Shown: piece by piece, positions 11,478 to 20,612 of the stretch
Position numbering within the stretch: the stretch's first letter is position 1
Layout: the number at the start of each line of letters is the position of its first letter
NCBI RefSeq assembly: GCF_039542305.1
Contig: NZ_BAABHW010000002.1
Location: 310,001 to 374,000 of the forward strand
From: Roseibacterium beibuensis
GTDB lineage: Bacteria; Pseudomonadota; Alphaproteobacteria; Rhodobacterales; Rhodobacteraceae
Length of the DNA stretch: 64,000 nt
Reading direction: 5' to 3'
Translations under genes and position numbers: made by a program
Notes under the pieces: generated by a model
What the model was told of the DNA's origin: nothing
Database searches by the model: none
What the model saw: the letters and a program-made list of their open reading frames with translations, nothing else

Positions 11478-13625
11478 TCAGCCTCCGACCGAAAGGGTGA
11501 CCCAGGTGACCAGCACCACGATCCCCATCACCATCGCGAAGGCGTAGTGAAAGATGTAACCGGACTGCGCGCGGCCCGCGAGCCGGGTGAAGAAGGGGAT
11601 GACCCCCATCGCAAGCCCGTTGATGCCGCCGTCGATGATCTTGCCGTCCCCGCCCTTCCACAACAGGCGGCCAAGCGCGCGGGCGGGCCGGACGAAGAGG
11701 AAGTCGTAGATCTCGTCGAAATACCACTTGTTCAGCAGGAACTGGTAGAGCGGGCGCTGGCTTTGCGCCAGGCGGCGCGGCAGCGACGGGTTGACGATGT
11801 AGAACAGGAAGGCCGTCGCGAAGCCGAGCAGCATGGCGACGAAGGGCGAGACCTTGACCCATTTCGGCACTTCGTGGGCGTCATTGAGCACGTGGTTGTC
11901 CGGGGCGTGGTGGATCGCCCCCTCGCCCGGTGCGCCGGTGAAGACGTAGTGATGCGTCTCGCCGTACCCACCCTCGGCCCCGTGGGCCTCGTCCATCGCG
12001 ACGGCCTCCTCGCCATGGGCTTCGTCGGCGGCGGCATGGGTGTCTTCCTCGGCATGGGCCTCGTCGCCATGCGCGCCCTCCTCGGCATAGGGCACGCCGA
12101 AGAAGCGGGCGACGTCATTGGTGTGCCCGAAGAAGGAGTTGTACCAGACCATCCCCGAGAACACGGCGCCGATGGCCAGAACCCCCAGCGGGATCAGCAT
12201 GACCTTGGGGCTTTCATGGGCGTGGTCATGGGTGTGCTTGTTGCCGCGCGGTTCCCCCCAGAAGGTCAGGAACATCAGACGCCAGCTGTAGAAGCTGGTG
12301 AACAGCGCCGCGATGACCAGCGACCAGAAGGCGAACTGGCCGATATCGCCGCCAAAGGCAAAGGCGCTTTCGATGACCGCGTCCTTCGAGGCGAAGCCGG
12401 CAAAGCCGATCCACCCGGTCAGCGGGATGCCGACACCGGTGATGGCCAGGGTGCCGATCAGCATGGCCCAGAAAGTGTAGGGCAGTTTCTTTCGCAGCCC
12501 GCCATAATTCCGCATGTCCTGCTCGTGATGCATCCCGTGGATGACCGAGCCCGCGCCGAGGAACAGCATCGCCTTGAAGAAGGCATGCGTCAGCAGGTGG
12601 AACATCGCGACGGAGTAGACGCCCACGCCGGCAGCCACGAACATGTAGCCCAGCTGCGAGCAGGTCGAATAGGCGATCACCCGCTTGATGTCGTTTTGAA
12701 CCAGCCCAACGGTCGCGGCGAAGAAAGCGGTGACCGCGCCGATGATGACGACGAAATTCGTGGCGACCGGCGCATATTCCATGATCGGCGACATGCGGCA
12801 GACAAGGAACACGCCCGCCGTCACCATGGTGGCCGCGTGGATCAGGGCCGACACCGGCGTCGGGCCTTCCATCGCGTCCGGCAGCCAGGTGTGCAGCAGC
12901 AGTTGCGCCGATTTGCCCATCGCCCCGATGAACAACAGGAAGGCGATGGTGTTGGCCGCGTCCAGTTCCATCCCGAGGAAGTTGATCGTCATCTCGGCGA
13001 ACTCGGCGCCCATCGGCAGGATCACGTCGAACTGGATCGAATCCGCCATCCAGAAGATCGCGAAGATCCCCAGCAGGAAGCCGAAATCGCCTACACGGTT
13101 GACGATGAAGGCCTTCATCGCGGCGGCCCCTGCCGACGGTTTGCGGTAATAGAACCCGATCAGAAGGTAGGAGGCGACGCCCACACCTTCCCAGCCGAAG
13201 AAGAGTTGCAGCAGGTTGTCGGCGGTCACCAGCATCAGCATGGTGAAGGTGAAGAACGACAGGTAGGCAAAGAAGCGCGGCTTGTAGCTTTCGCCTTCCT
13301 TGAAGTTGTCGTCATGGGCCATGTAGCCGAAGGAATACAGGTGCACGAGCGCCGAAACCGTCGTCACCACGATCAGCATGATGGTCGTCAGGCGGTCGAC
13401 CCGGATGCCCCAGTCGGCAAAGAAGCTGCCGCTTTCGATCCAGGTGAACAGGCTGCGCGTCGTGGTCTCGCCGTCGAAGCCGAGGAAGACCACCCAGCTC
13501 AGCACGCAGGACAGGAACAGCAGCGCCGTCGCCGTGACGCAGGCCGCCTGTTCGCCGATCATCCGCCAGGTGAAGCCGCAGATCAGGGCGCCGACCAGGG
13601 GCGCGAATAGCAGGATCGTTTCCAT
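11478..13625 (-). CDS. nuoL: NADH-quinone oxidoreductase subunit L with His/Glu-rich insert
   Basis: Distal antiporter-like subunit of complex I, carrying the long lateral helix that couples the pumping modules. It has 715 residues, longer than the roughly 610 of E. coli. The core is standard (MGKSAQLLLHTWLPDAMEGPTPVSALIHAATMV begins near residue 235; RVIAYSTCSQLGYMF). The extra length is mainly a hydrophilic segment at about 510-580 made of repeated EAHGEE/DEAHAEE-type units, with a further HTHDHAHE cluster near 465. Similar His/acid-rich insertions are common in alphaproteobacterial NuoL; their role is unclear and could be metal or proton related. Confidence 0.97.
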   Translation of the reverse strand: METILLFAPLVGALICGFTWRMIGEQAACVTATALLFLSCVLSWVVFLGFDGETTTRSLFTWIESGSFFADWGIRVDRLTTIMLIVVTTVSALVHLYSFGYMAHDDNFKEGESYKPRFFAYLSFFTFTMLMLVTADNLLQLFFGWEGVGVASYLLIGFYYRKPSAGAAAMKAFIVNRVGDFGFLLGIFAIFWMADSIQFDVILPMGAEFAEMTINFLGMELDAANTIAFLLFIGAMGKSAQLLLHTWLPDAMEGPTPVSALIHAATMVTAGVFLVCRMSPIMEYAPVATNFVVIIGAVTAFFAATVGLVQNDIKRVIAYSTCSQLGYMFVAAGVGVYSVAMFHLLTHAFFKAMLFLGAGSVIHGMHHEQDMRNYGGLRKKLPYTFWAMLIGTLAITGVGIPLTGWIGFAGFASKDAVIESAFAFGGDIGQFAFWSLVIAALFTSFYSWRLMFLTFWGEPRGNKHTHDHAHESPKVMLIPLGVLAIGAVFSGMVWYNSFFGHTNDVARFFGVPYAEEGAHGDEAHAEEDTHAAADEAHGEEAVAMDEAHGAEGGYGETHHYVFTGAPGEGAIHHAPDNHVLNDAHEVPKWVKVSPFVAMLLGFATAFLFYIVNPSLPRRLAQSQRPLYQFLLNKWYFDEIYDFLFVRPARALGRLLWKGGDGKIIDGGINGLAMGVIPFFTRLAGRAQSGYIFHYAFAMVMGIVVLVTWVTLSVGG

Positions 13626-13629
13626 CTGG

Positions 13630-13938
13630 TCAGCCCTTCATGTTCGAGACGTCTTCGACCGCGATATCTCCGTGGTTCCGGAAGAAACACACGAGGATCG
13701 CAAGGCCGATCGCGGCCTCGGCCGCGGCCACGGTCAGGATGAACAGTGTGAAGATCTGCCCCGTCAGATCGCCCAGGTAGTGCGAAAAGGCGACGAGGTT
13801 GATGTTGACCGACAGCAGTATCAGTTCGATCGACATCAGGATGATGATGACGTTCTTCCGGTTCAGGAAGAGGCCAAAGATGCCGATGACGAACAACGCC
13901 GCGGCCACCGTCAGGTAGTGTTCAAGACCAATCGTCAT
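13630..13938 (-). CDS. nuoK: NADH-quinone oxidoreductase subunit K
   Basis: Small complex I membrane subunit contributing to the E-channel. It has 102 residues and three membrane helices, with the family start MTIGLEHYLTVAAALFVIGIFG and the conserved glutamates in SIELILLSVNIN and AAAEAAIGLAILV. It lies 4 bp before nuoL. The spacing to nuoJ upstream (90 bp) is the widest among the distal nuo genes. Confidence 0.97.
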   Translation of the reverse strand: MTIGLEHYLTVAAALFVIGIFGLFLNRKNVIIILMSIELILLSVNINLVAFSHYLGDLTGQIFTLFILTVAAAEAAIGLAILVCFFRNHGDIAVEDVSNMKG

Positions 13939-14028
13939 GTCGTCCCTCCGCGAGGCCCCTGCCCCGCACCGTCAATCCACACATGCCACGTTCGCTCGTG
14001 GTCTTAGCATGTTCTCTGGGGCTGCGCC

Positions 14029-14643
14029 TTACAGGCCCTGCCCCGGTTTCACGTCCTTCAGTTCCATCGCCTTGGCCGGGTCGCGGTACATCTGCGCCAG
14101 AACGTTCTGGCGCTTGACGTCGGCGCGGTGGCGCAGCGTCAGCACGATGGCGCCGATCATCGCCACCAGCAGCACCAGCCCCGAAAGCTGGAACGGCAGC
14201 ATGTAGCGGTCATAGAGCAGCGCGCCGATCGCCTGCGTGTTATGGATCTCGTCAGGCGCCGGGGTCGGGTTGACCAGCCGGGCTTCCATCCCCTCGGAAT
14301 AGGTCCAGGTGCCATAGGCCAGCACCAGCTGCATCAGCAAGACCACTCCGATCAGCAAGGCGATCGGCAGGTATTTCGACATCTCCGCCCGAAGCTGGGC
14401 AAAGTCGACATCCAGCATCATGACCACGAACAGGAACAGCACCGCGACCGCGCCGATATAGACGATCACCAGCAGCATGGCGACGAACTCGGCGCCGAGC
14501 AGGATGAACATGGTCGCCGCGCTGATGAAGCACAGGATCAGCCAAAGCACCGAATGCACGGGGCTGCGCGACGTGACCGTCAACAGACCCGCCACGATGA
14601 TCGTGACCGAGTAGACATAGAAGGTGATATCAGCAACGTTCAT
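14029..14643 (-). CDS. nuoJ: NADH-quinone oxidoreductase subunit J
   Basis: Complex I membrane subunit whose third helix undergoes the pi-bulge change during turnover. It has 204 residues and five predicted helices, with the conserved stretch AEFVAMLLVIVYIGAVAVLFLFVVMML at about 51-77. The C-terminal tail (residues 165-204) is hydrophilic. It starts 7 bp after the CMD gene stop. Confidence 0.96.
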   Translation of the reverse strand: MNVADITFYVYSVTIIVAGLLTVTSRSPVHSVLWLILCFISAATMFILLGAEFVAMLLVIVYIGAVAVLFLFVVMMLDVDFAQLRAEMSKYLPIALLIGVVLLMQLVLAYGTWTYSEGMEARLVNPTPAPDEIHNTQAIGALLYDRYMLPFQLSGLVLLVAMIGAIVLTLRHRADVKRQNVLAQMYRDPAKAMELKDVKPGQGL

Positions 14644-14650
14644 CGCCCGG

Positions 14651-15067
14651 TCACTCCTTCTCTCCGTCGATGACCTCTTTCGCGAGGTCCATCGCCTTGT
14701 TCATCGCCGGAACACCGCCGAACAGCGCGGCCATCGCGATGGTTTCCGCGACTTCCTGGCTGCTCGCCCCGGCCTCGATGGCGTGGCGCACGGTCAGGCG
14801 CACCTGTGCCTCGGCCTGCGCGCCCTGGATCGTCAGGCCCATCAGGGTCAGCAACAGGCGCGTCTTGGCGTCCAGCCCCTGCGGGTTGAACTGCTTGCCC
14901 ATGAACATTTCCAGCATGTCGGCGGGCACGGTCGGCCAGGCCTTGTCAAAGCCGAGCGGGCTCATGTTGGCCAGCGCCGGGTTCACGGCCTTGACCCAGG
15001 TCTCGGCCATTTCCTGGGACTGGCGCATCATCGCTTCGAACGGGTTTGTGGGCTTGTCGGATGTCAT
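14651..15067 (-). CDS. Carboxymuconolactone decarboxylase family protein
   Basis: A 138-residue all-helical protein of the CMD/AhpD-like fold (LTLMGLTIQGAQAEAQVRLTVRHAIEAG, then SSQEVAETIAMAALFGGVPAMNKAMDL). There is no CxxC pair, so peroxidase activity of the AhpD type is unlikely; decarboxylase, hydrolase or non-enzymatic roles remain open. It overlaps the nuoI stop by four bases (ATGA) and precedes nuoJ by 7 bp, so it is co-translated with complex I. A methionine-rich N-terminus (MMRQSQEMAETWVKAVNP) resembles phasin-like helices. Function in this setting unknown. Confidence 0.85.
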   Translation of the reverse strand: MTSDKPTNPFEAMMRQSQEMAETWVKAVNPALANMSPLGFDKAWPTVPADMLEMFMGKQFNPQGLDAKTRLLLTLMGLTIQGAQAEAQVRLTVRHAIEAGASSQEVAETIAMAALFGGVPAMNKAMDLAKEVIDGEKE

Positions 15068-15558
15068 CGGTAGGGCGCATCCATTTCAAGGTTGCGGGCG
15101 ATCTCGGCTTCCCAGCGCTCCCCGTTCTCCAGAAGCTTGGCCTTGTCGTAGAACAGCTCTTCGCGGGTTTCGGTGGCAAACTCGAAATTCGGCCCTTCGA
15201 CGATGGCATCGACCGGGCAGGCCTCCTGGCAGAAGCCGCAATAGATGCACTTGGTCATGTCGATGTCGTAGCGCGTCGTGCGGCGGCTGCCGTCGTCGCG
15301 CGGTTCGGCATCGATGGTGATCGCCTGCGCGGGACACACGGCCTCGCACAGCTTGCAGGCGATGCAGCGTTCCTCGCCATTCGGGTAGCGGCGCAGCGCG
15401 TGCTCTCCGCGGAAACGAGGGGAAAGCGGCCCCTTCTCGTGCGGGTAGTTCAGCGTGACCTTGGGCGCGAAGAAATACTTCAGGCCCAGCTTCATGCCTT
15501 TGAAGAAATCGGCCAGAAGGAAGTATTTCGCGGCGCGGGTATAGTCGATCTGGGTCAT
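15064..15558 (-). CDS. nuoI: NADH-quinone oxidoreductase subunit I
   Basis: Complex I connecting subunit carrying clusters N6a and N6b. From ATG 15558 (MTQIDYTRAAKYFLLADFF) it has 164 residues; a frame extension to 15585 would run into nuoH. Two CxxCxxCxxxCP motifs are complete: CIACKLCEAVCP and CIYCGFCQEACP. The start lies one base after the nuoH stop, and the stop overlaps the CMD gene. Confidence 0.97.
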   Translation of the reverse strand: MTQIDYTRAAKYFLLADFFKGMKLGLKYFFAPKVTLNYPHEKGPLSPRFRGEHALRRYPNGEERCIACKLCEAVCPAQAITIDAEPRDDGSRRTTRYDIDMTKCIYCGFCQEACPVDAIVEGPNFEFATETREELFYDKAKLLENGERWEAEIARNLEMDAPYR

Positions 15559-15559
15559 G

Positions 15560-16597
15560 TCAGCCCCCCACCATCCAGCGGGCATAGGCGCCGCCGAACA
15601 TCTCGAATTTCGCGGCGAAGGCCACCAGCACCACCCACACCAGCGAGAAGGGCAGGAACACTTTCCACCCCAGCCGCATCAGCTGGTCATAGCGGTAGCG
15701 CGGCACGATCGCCTTCACCATCGCGAAGAGGAAGAAGAAGAAGGCCATCTTCGCCACCATCCACAACGGGCTGTCGGGGATGAAGGGGATGGGCGACAGC
15801 CAGCCGCCGAAGAACAGCAGCGTGATCAGCGCGCACATCAGGAAGATGGCGATGTATTCGCCCGCCATGAACAGCAGGAACGGCGTCGAGGAATATTCCA
15901 CCTGGTAGCCCGCGACCAGTTCCGATTCCGCCTCGGGCAGGTCGAAAGGCGGGCGGTTCGTCTCGGCCAGCGCCGAGATGAAGAACAGGAACACCATCGG
16001 CAGGTGCGGCAGCCAGTACCAGTTGAACAGGCCGAAATCCCCGTCCTGCGCGCGCACGATGTCACCGAAATTCATCGAGCCCGTGGAGATGATTACCCCG
16101 ATGATGATCAGGCCGATCGACACCTCGTAGGAAATCATCTGCGCCGCCGAGCGCAGCGAGCCGAGGAACGGGTATTTCGAGTTCGACGCCCAGCCCCCCA
16201 TGATGACGCCATACACCTCCAGCGAGGAGACGGCGAAGACATAGAGGATGGCGACGTTGATATCGGCCAGAACCCAGGTGTCGTTGAACGGAATCACCGC
16301 CCAGGCGATCAGCGCCAGCACGAAACTGGTGATCGGCGCGAGGATGAAGACGGGCCGGTCGGCACCGGCGGGCACCACGACCTCTTTCACCACGTATTTC
16401 AGGGCGTCGGCCACCGTCTGCAACAGGCCGAAAGCGCCCACCACGTTCGGGCCCCGGCGCATCTGGACGGCAGCCCAGATCTTGCGGTCGCCGTAAACAA
16501 GGAACAACAGCGAGATCATCACGAACCCGACCACCAAGAGGCTTTGCGCCGCCATGATCAGGATCAGGCCCGGTGTCGTCGAAAAGAAGCCGTCCAT
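15560..16597 (-). CDS. nuoH: NADH-quinone oxidoreductase subunit H
   Basis: Complex I heel subunit forming the quinone tunnel between the hydrophilic and membrane arms. It has 345 residues and eight membrane helices, with RRGPNVVGAFGLLQTVADALK and the quinone-site acidic loop ETNRPPFDLPEAESELVAGY both present. Full length. It starts 9 bp downstream of the small lipoprotein gene. Confidence 0.97.
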   Translation of the reverse strand: MDGFFSTTPGLILIMAAQSLLVVGFVMISLLFLVYGDRKIWAAVQMRRGPNVVGAFGLLQTVADALKYVVKEVVVPAGADRPVFILAPITSFVLALIAWAVIPFNDTWVLADINVAILYVFAVSSLEVYGVIMGGWASNSKYPFLGSLRSAAQMISYEVSIGLIIIGVIISTGSMNFGDIVRAQDGDFGLFNWYWLPHLPMVFLFFISALAETNRPPFDLPEAESELVAGYQVEYSSTPFLLFMAGEYIAIFLMCALITLLFFGGWLSPIPFIPDSPLWMVAKMAFFFFLFAMVKAIVPRYRYDQLMRLGWKVFLPFSLVWVVLVAFAAKFEMFGGAYARWMVGG

Positions 16598-16606
16598 TGG
16601 TCGTCC

Positions 16607-17014
16607 TCAAACCGTCGGTATGCCTAGCTCGGCGCAGTCGGCCGCCACGATCTCGGCGTCCAGTGTCTGCAACCCTCGCGGGAGCGCCGGCGAAACGGTG
16701 TAAACCGCATCTGCGACCCAAACGCCACCCTCTTCGTACACATTTGTGCGCAGATGTCGCGCGAATCCGAAACCCCGGATCAGAGTGTATTGCGCAGCGG
16801 CGCACCGCGCATAGGCACTAAGCTCATCCCGCGTTGCCACACCTGTCATTTGTACCCTGAAATTCACCAGATCGTCATCCAGAAGCCGCGTCTCGACGCC
16901 GTCATAGCTCGCAGGCGGCTGCGTGCCGGGTTCCGGCCCTTCCGGCTGGCACGCAGCCAAGGCCAGAACGGCGGCCAACGCCGCCGAGGCCTTGAACCCG
17001 GTTGTCTTGCTCAA
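16607..17014 (-). CDS. Putative lipoprotein between nuoG and nuoH
   Basis: Function unknown. The 135-residue protein has a lipoprotein signal with lipobox LAAC (MSKTTGFKASAALAAVLALAAC, modified Cys about 22). The mature part has a short Pro-rich stretch then a compact domain containing CAAAQYTLIRGFGFARH and a second Cys near the C-terminus (AADCAEL), possibly a disulfide pair. It lies 6 bp after the nuoG stop and 9 bp before nuoH, so it is firmly within the complex I transcript. Confidence 0.8.
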   Translation of the reverse strand: MSKTTGFKASAALAAVLALAACQPEGPEPGTQPPASYDGVETRLLDDDLVNFRVQMTGVATRDELSAYARCAAAQYTLIRGFGFARHLRTNVYEEGGVWVADAVYTVSPALPRGLQTLDAEIVAADCAELGIPTV

Positions 17015-17020
17015 AACCGG

Positions 17021-19045
17021 TTACTCCGCCGCCATGGGCGCGTTGGCGCGGGCCTTGGCGTTGGCGCTCAGCTCGGCCATGACGGTCGAGGCCCGTGCGA
17101 CCGGGTTCACCAGGTAGTGGTCGTGGATCGCGAGGACGAAATCCGCCTTGGCAAGCGGCTTGGCCGGAAGCGGCAGCCACTCGTTCTCGATCACTTCATC
17201 GACCAGTTCGAGGTAGGGCACGTCCGCGACCACCTCATGGCGGAGTTGCGCCAGCGTGTTCCATGGCAGCGTCTTGCCGACCTCGGCCGAAAGGGCGCGC
17301 AGGATGGCCCAGTTTTCCTTGGCCTCGCCCGGCGGGAAACTGGCGCGGAAGGCCAGTTGCGGGCGGCCTTCGGTGTTCACGAACAGCCCCGCCTCTTCCG
17401 GGTAGGCCGCGGCAGGCAGAATGACGTCGGCGCGATGTGCACCCCGGTCGCCATGGCTGCCCTGGTAGATCACGAAAGCGCCCGGATCGATGTCGATCTC
17501 GTCCGCGCCCATGTTGTAGATCACGTCGGCCCCGTCGGTCGCGGCGGACATCCCGCCCTCGGTCACGGCGTCGACATCCATGGCGCCGACACGCCCGGCG
17601 GCGGTGTGCAGGATCAGCAGGCCCGAGCCGGTCTCCTCGGCCAGTTTCATCGCGGCGGCCAGAACGGCCTCGCCATCGGCCTCGCGCAGCGCGCCCTGCC
17701 CAACGATCACGATGGACGGCTTTTCGCGAATCTCGTCGCCATGCGACCCGCCCACAAGGCTTTCCAGCGCGGCGCGGTCGGTCCCGAGATGGTCGTAGTC
17801 ATAGGTCAGGTCCACCGCCGGGCCGATCAGGCCGACCGAGGCGCCGGCCAACCAAGCCTTGCGGATACGGGCGTTCAGAACCGGGGCCTCGACGCGCGGG
17901 TTGGTGCCGATCAGCATCACGGCCCTGGCGCTGTCGATCTCCTCGATCGCCGCCGTTCCGACATAGCCCGAGCGGTTCCCGGCAGGCAGTTTCGCCCCAT
18001 CGGTGCGGCATTCGACATTGCCGCCCAGCCCTTCGATCAGCGTCTTGAGGCTGAACGCCGCCTCGACCGGGGCCAGATCCCCGACCAGGCCCGCCAACTT
18101 GCTGGCACCGCGCATCGCGTCCGCGGCGGTCGACAGGGCCTCGGGCCAGCTGGCCGGGCGCAGTTTGCCGTTCTCGCGGATATAGGGGCGGTCGAGGCGC
18201 TGGCGGCGCAGCCCGTCCCAGACATAGCGCGAGCGGTCGGCCAGCCATTCCTCGTTCACCCCGTCATTATTGCGGGGCAGGATGCGCATGACCTCGCGGC
18301 CCTTGGTGTCGACGCGGATGTTCGACCCGAGCGCATCCATCACGTCGATGGTTTCGGTCTTGGTCAATTCCCAGGGCCGCGCGGTAAACGCGTAGGGCTT
18401 GTTCGTCAGCGCGCCGACCGGGCACAGATCGACGATGTTGCCCTGCAATTCGCTGTCCAGCGTCTGGCCCAGGTAGCTGGTGATCTCGGCATCTTCGCCG
18501 CGACCGGTCTGGCCCATCTGGGTGATGCCCGCGACCTCGGTGGTGAAGCGGACACAGCGCGTGCAGGAGATGCAGCGCGTCATGTGGGTTTCGACAAGCG
18601 GCCCGAGGTCCAGATCCTCGGTGGCGCGCTTGGGCTCGCGGTAGCGGCTGAAATCAACGCCATAGGCCATGGCCTGGTCCTGGAGATCGCACTCGCCGCC
18701 CTGGTCGCAGATCGGGCAATCCAGCGGATGGTTGATGAGCAGGAACTCCATCACCCCTTCGCGCGCCTTCTTCACCATGGGCGAGTTCGTCTTGACAACG
18801 GGCGGCTGGCCTTCGGGCCCGGGGCGCAGGTCACGCACCTGCATGGCGCAGGACGCGGCGGGCTTGGGCGGGCCGCCGACCACCTCGACAAGGCACATGC
18901 GGCAGTTGCCGGCAATCGACAGACGCTCGTGGTAGCAGAATCGGGGAATCTCGATCCCGGCCTCTTCACAGGCCTGAATCAGGGTCATGGCCGGATCGAC
19001 CTCGATCTCGCGGTCGTCGATGATGATCTTGCGCAGGTCGCTCAT
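17021..19045 (-). CDS. nuoG: NADH-quinone oxidoreductase subunit G
   Basis: Largest peripheral-arm subunit of complex I, carrying N1b, N4 and N5. The 674 residues start MSDLRKIIIDDREIEVDP. The [2Fe-2S] ligands are in CYHERLSIAGNCRMC, the HxxxC/CxxC region is HPLDCPICDQGGECDL, and N4-type cysteines are CISCTRC. The C-terminal molybdopterin-like domain is degenerate as usual and the extra N7 cysteines of E. coli-type NuoG are not obvious. Length is that of the alphaproteobacterial/mitochondrial form. Confidence 0.96.
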   Translation of the reverse strand: MSDLRKIIIDDREIEVDPAMTLIQACEEAGIEIPRFCYHERLSIAGNCRMCLVEVVGGPPKPAASCAMQVRDLRPGPEGQPPVVKTNSPMVKKAREGVMEFLLINHPLDCPICDQGGECDLQDQAMAYGVDFSRYREPKRATEDLDLGPLVETHMTRCISCTRCVRFTTEVAGITQMGQTGRGEDAEITSYLGQTLDSELQGNIVDLCPVGALTNKPYAFTARPWELTKTETIDVMDALGSNIRVDTKGREVMRILPRNNDGVNEEWLADRSRYVWDGLRRQRLDRPYIRENGKLRPASWPEALSTAADAMRGASKLAGLVGDLAPVEAAFSLKTLIEGLGGNVECRTDGAKLPAGNRSGYVGTAAIEEIDSARAVMLIGTNPRVEAPVLNARIRKAWLAGASVGLIGPAVDLTYDYDHLGTDRAALESLVGGSHGDEIREKPSIVIVGQGALREADGEAVLAAAMKLAEETGSGLLILHTAAGRVGAMDVDAVTEGGMSAATDGADVIYNMGADEIDIDPGAFVIYQGSHGDRGAHRADVILPAAAYPEEAGLFVNTEGRPQLAFRASFPPGEAKENWAILRALSAEVGKTLPWNTLAQLRHEVVADVPYLELVDEVIENEWLPLPAKPLAKADFVLAIHDHYLVNPVARASTVMAELSANAKARANAPMAAE

Positions 19046-19123
19046 GGGGTAGGTCCCTTCCTGGACCGCCGGGCGGGTGGTCTGGTCCTGTCCCGCCGGC
19101 GGTATGCCACGATAGACCGCCTT

Positions 19124-19555
19124 CTAACCGCCTCGGAGCAGTCTGCCAATCTGCGAACCCGAAGAAATTTCGTCGCGCCCGACACGGCAGATCCCGTCAT
19201 TGTCGCGCCACTCGACGCCGCGTTCGGCGAAATAGGCGCGGGCGATCTCGGTATAGCGGTCCTGTTCGTCCTCGTTCTCGACGTAATCCTCGATTTCGTC
19301 GCGGGTGAATCCAAGGCCCTCGGCATGGGTCACAAGGCCTTGCAGAAAGGCATAGGCCCGGATCGGGCGGGCCGAGATGTCATCGCAGCGCCGGTCGATC
19401 CGGCGGCCCACGGCAAACACCGTCAGGCCGCTGCGCAGCGTCGGATCATCGCGCAGGACCTGCCAGCGATCCTCCTGGGCATGCCCGATCGTCGTGAAGA
19501 GGCCCGTCACCACCGCAAGGGCGCAGGCCATCATGATCTTCATTTCCGTCTTCAT
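19124..19555 (-). CDS. DUF5333-like secreted protein
   Basis: Secreted or periplasmic protein of unknown function, 143 residues, with a signal peptide ending near GHA. The body DRRCDDISARPIRAYAFLQGLVTHAEGLGFTRDEIEDYV and the closing CRVGRDEISSGSQIGRLLR match what I remember of DUF5333, a family often found beside nuo genes in Rhodobacteraceae. Two conserved Cys flank the domain. It lies 78 bp upstream of nuoG. The family call is from memory and unverified. Confidence 0.72.
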   Translation of the reverse strand: MKTEMKIMMACALAVVTGLFTTIGHAQEDRWQVLRDDPTLRSGLTVFAVGRRIDRRCDDISARPIRAYAFLQGLVTHAEGLGFTRDEIEDYVENEDEQDRYTEIARAYFAERGVEWRDNDGICRVGRDEISSGSQIGRLLRGG

Positions 19556-19685
19556 TCGTTCGCCTAAACTCGGGGAAAGCCCCGTTTCCGCGCTCGATCT
19601 GGACGCGGTCGGCCTTGTTATTCAATGACACGATGAAGTGAGCGCCCCACTGGGCGCGATTTCGCCGCCGGCGGATGCGCGGTGC

Positions 19686-19940
19686 TCAGAGCCGCACCCC
19701 CCAGAAGGTGACGATCAGCCAGACCAGCGTAATCACGACCGCGATGGAGAGAACGCCATAGACGGCCGCCTCCATCCGCTCGGGGGAATTCAGAATCAGC
19801 GCCACCGCGGCGGCCAGCATCGCGCCCATCACGATCCCGAGGATCGATCCGCCCACGCCCCAGCCATAGCCGAGAATCATGCCCGTGACGCAGCACGACA
19901 AATAGATGAAGGTGAGCCCGTACCAGTAAAAACGAACCAT
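19686..19940 (-). CDS. Small membrane protein, unknown
   Basis: An 84-residue protein from ATG 19940 (MVRFYWYGLTFIYLSCCVTG). The frame stays open to 20057 but the extension is Arg-rich and unconvincing. Three hydrophobic segments (about 6-26, 28-50, 58-80) make it an integral inner-membrane protein. A CC pair lies in the first helix, and the Gly-rich GYGWGVGGSILGIVMGAM suggests tight helix packing. Unrecognised, but it lies inside the complex I locus between the lipoprotein and the DUF5333-like gene. Confidence 0.65.
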   Translation of the reverse strand: MVRFYWYGLTFIYLSCCVTGMILGYGWGVGGSILGIVMGAMLAAAVALILNSPERMEAAVYGVLSIAVVITLVWLIVTFWGVRL

Positions 19941-20117
19941 GTTACCTGCCCTCGATTCAGCCTCGTGTCGGCGCTGTCGGGCTTGCCCCCGCGCCGAACC
20001 TCTTTTTGTGGGCCAACCATAGGGAAACGCTGACAAATCGGCAACGCGTTGGGGCACGCGACAGCCAGCATTGCGCGAAAGCTGTGGCGCGAATGCCGCG
20101 CCAGACTGCAGGGGGCG

Positions 20118-20483
20118 TCAGATACGGGCGCAGCGGCCGGTCACGACCAGGTCACCGTTTTCAAGGCGGCTGACCGCCCAGTCGCCGGTTGCCGGATCCA
20201 TCACCCAATCGATCTCGGAATTGCCGTAGCGGTCCACGCAGTGCGACGTGGCCGGGTAGCGCAGGCTTTCGCGCGCTTCTGCCAGAGAGGCGCCCGGTGC
20301 GCGGGCGGTGACGGTGAAGTCGCGCTGTGTCTCGCCGGTTCTCAGCGACGCGGCATACGGCAGGTCGACCGATTGGTTCGAGCCTGTCCCGCCAACGAAG
20401 TTCGAAACCCGCTGGCCGATTCCACAGCCCGCCAAGGGCACGGCAAGGCAAAAGACCAAACCGATGCGAAGCACTGACGACAT
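20118..20483 (-). CDS. Putative lipoprotein between nuoF and nuoG
   Basis: A 121-residue lipoprotein; ATG 20483 has a strong ribosome site (GGAGGA, 5 bp away) and opens MSSVLRIGLVFCLAVPLAGC with lipobox LAGC. The mature domain is about 100 residues and includes a Cys pair (SHCVDRYG, GRCARI) that may form a disulfide. The SLRTGETQRDFTVTARAPGASLAEARES region is likely mixed alpha/beta. Function unknown. It is the second lipoprotein encoded inside the complex I locus. Confidence 0.78.
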   Translation of the reverse strand: MSSVLRIGLVFCLAVPLAGCGIGQRVSNFVGGTGSNQSVDLPYAASLRTGETQRDFTVTARAPGASLAEARESLRYPATSHCVDRYGNSEIDWVMDPATGDWAVSRLENGDLVVTGRCARI

Positions 20484-20612
20484 GATCTTCCTCCGACTTC
20501 TTTTCATTCGTTGAACAGGTTTTGCACCATCGCCCCGCATGGGTAGCCAGCCGGCAGGGCCGCCCCTGCACTCGGCAACGCAATCGCGATCAGGGCAGCA
20601 GCCCTCACCGGA

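Noticed and set aside
8204..11500. A 1098-residue open frame on the plus strand
   Set aside because: It lies wholly antisense to birA, nuoN and nuoM, is rich in Arg, His, Gln and Asp, and is explained by GC-rich third positions of those genes.
11286..13610. A 774-residue open frame on the plus strand
   Set aside because: Antisense to nuoM and nuoL with the same low-complexity composition.
16754..19567. A 937-residue open frame on the plus strand
   Set aside because: Antisense to nuoG and neighbours; no recognisable domain and biased composition.
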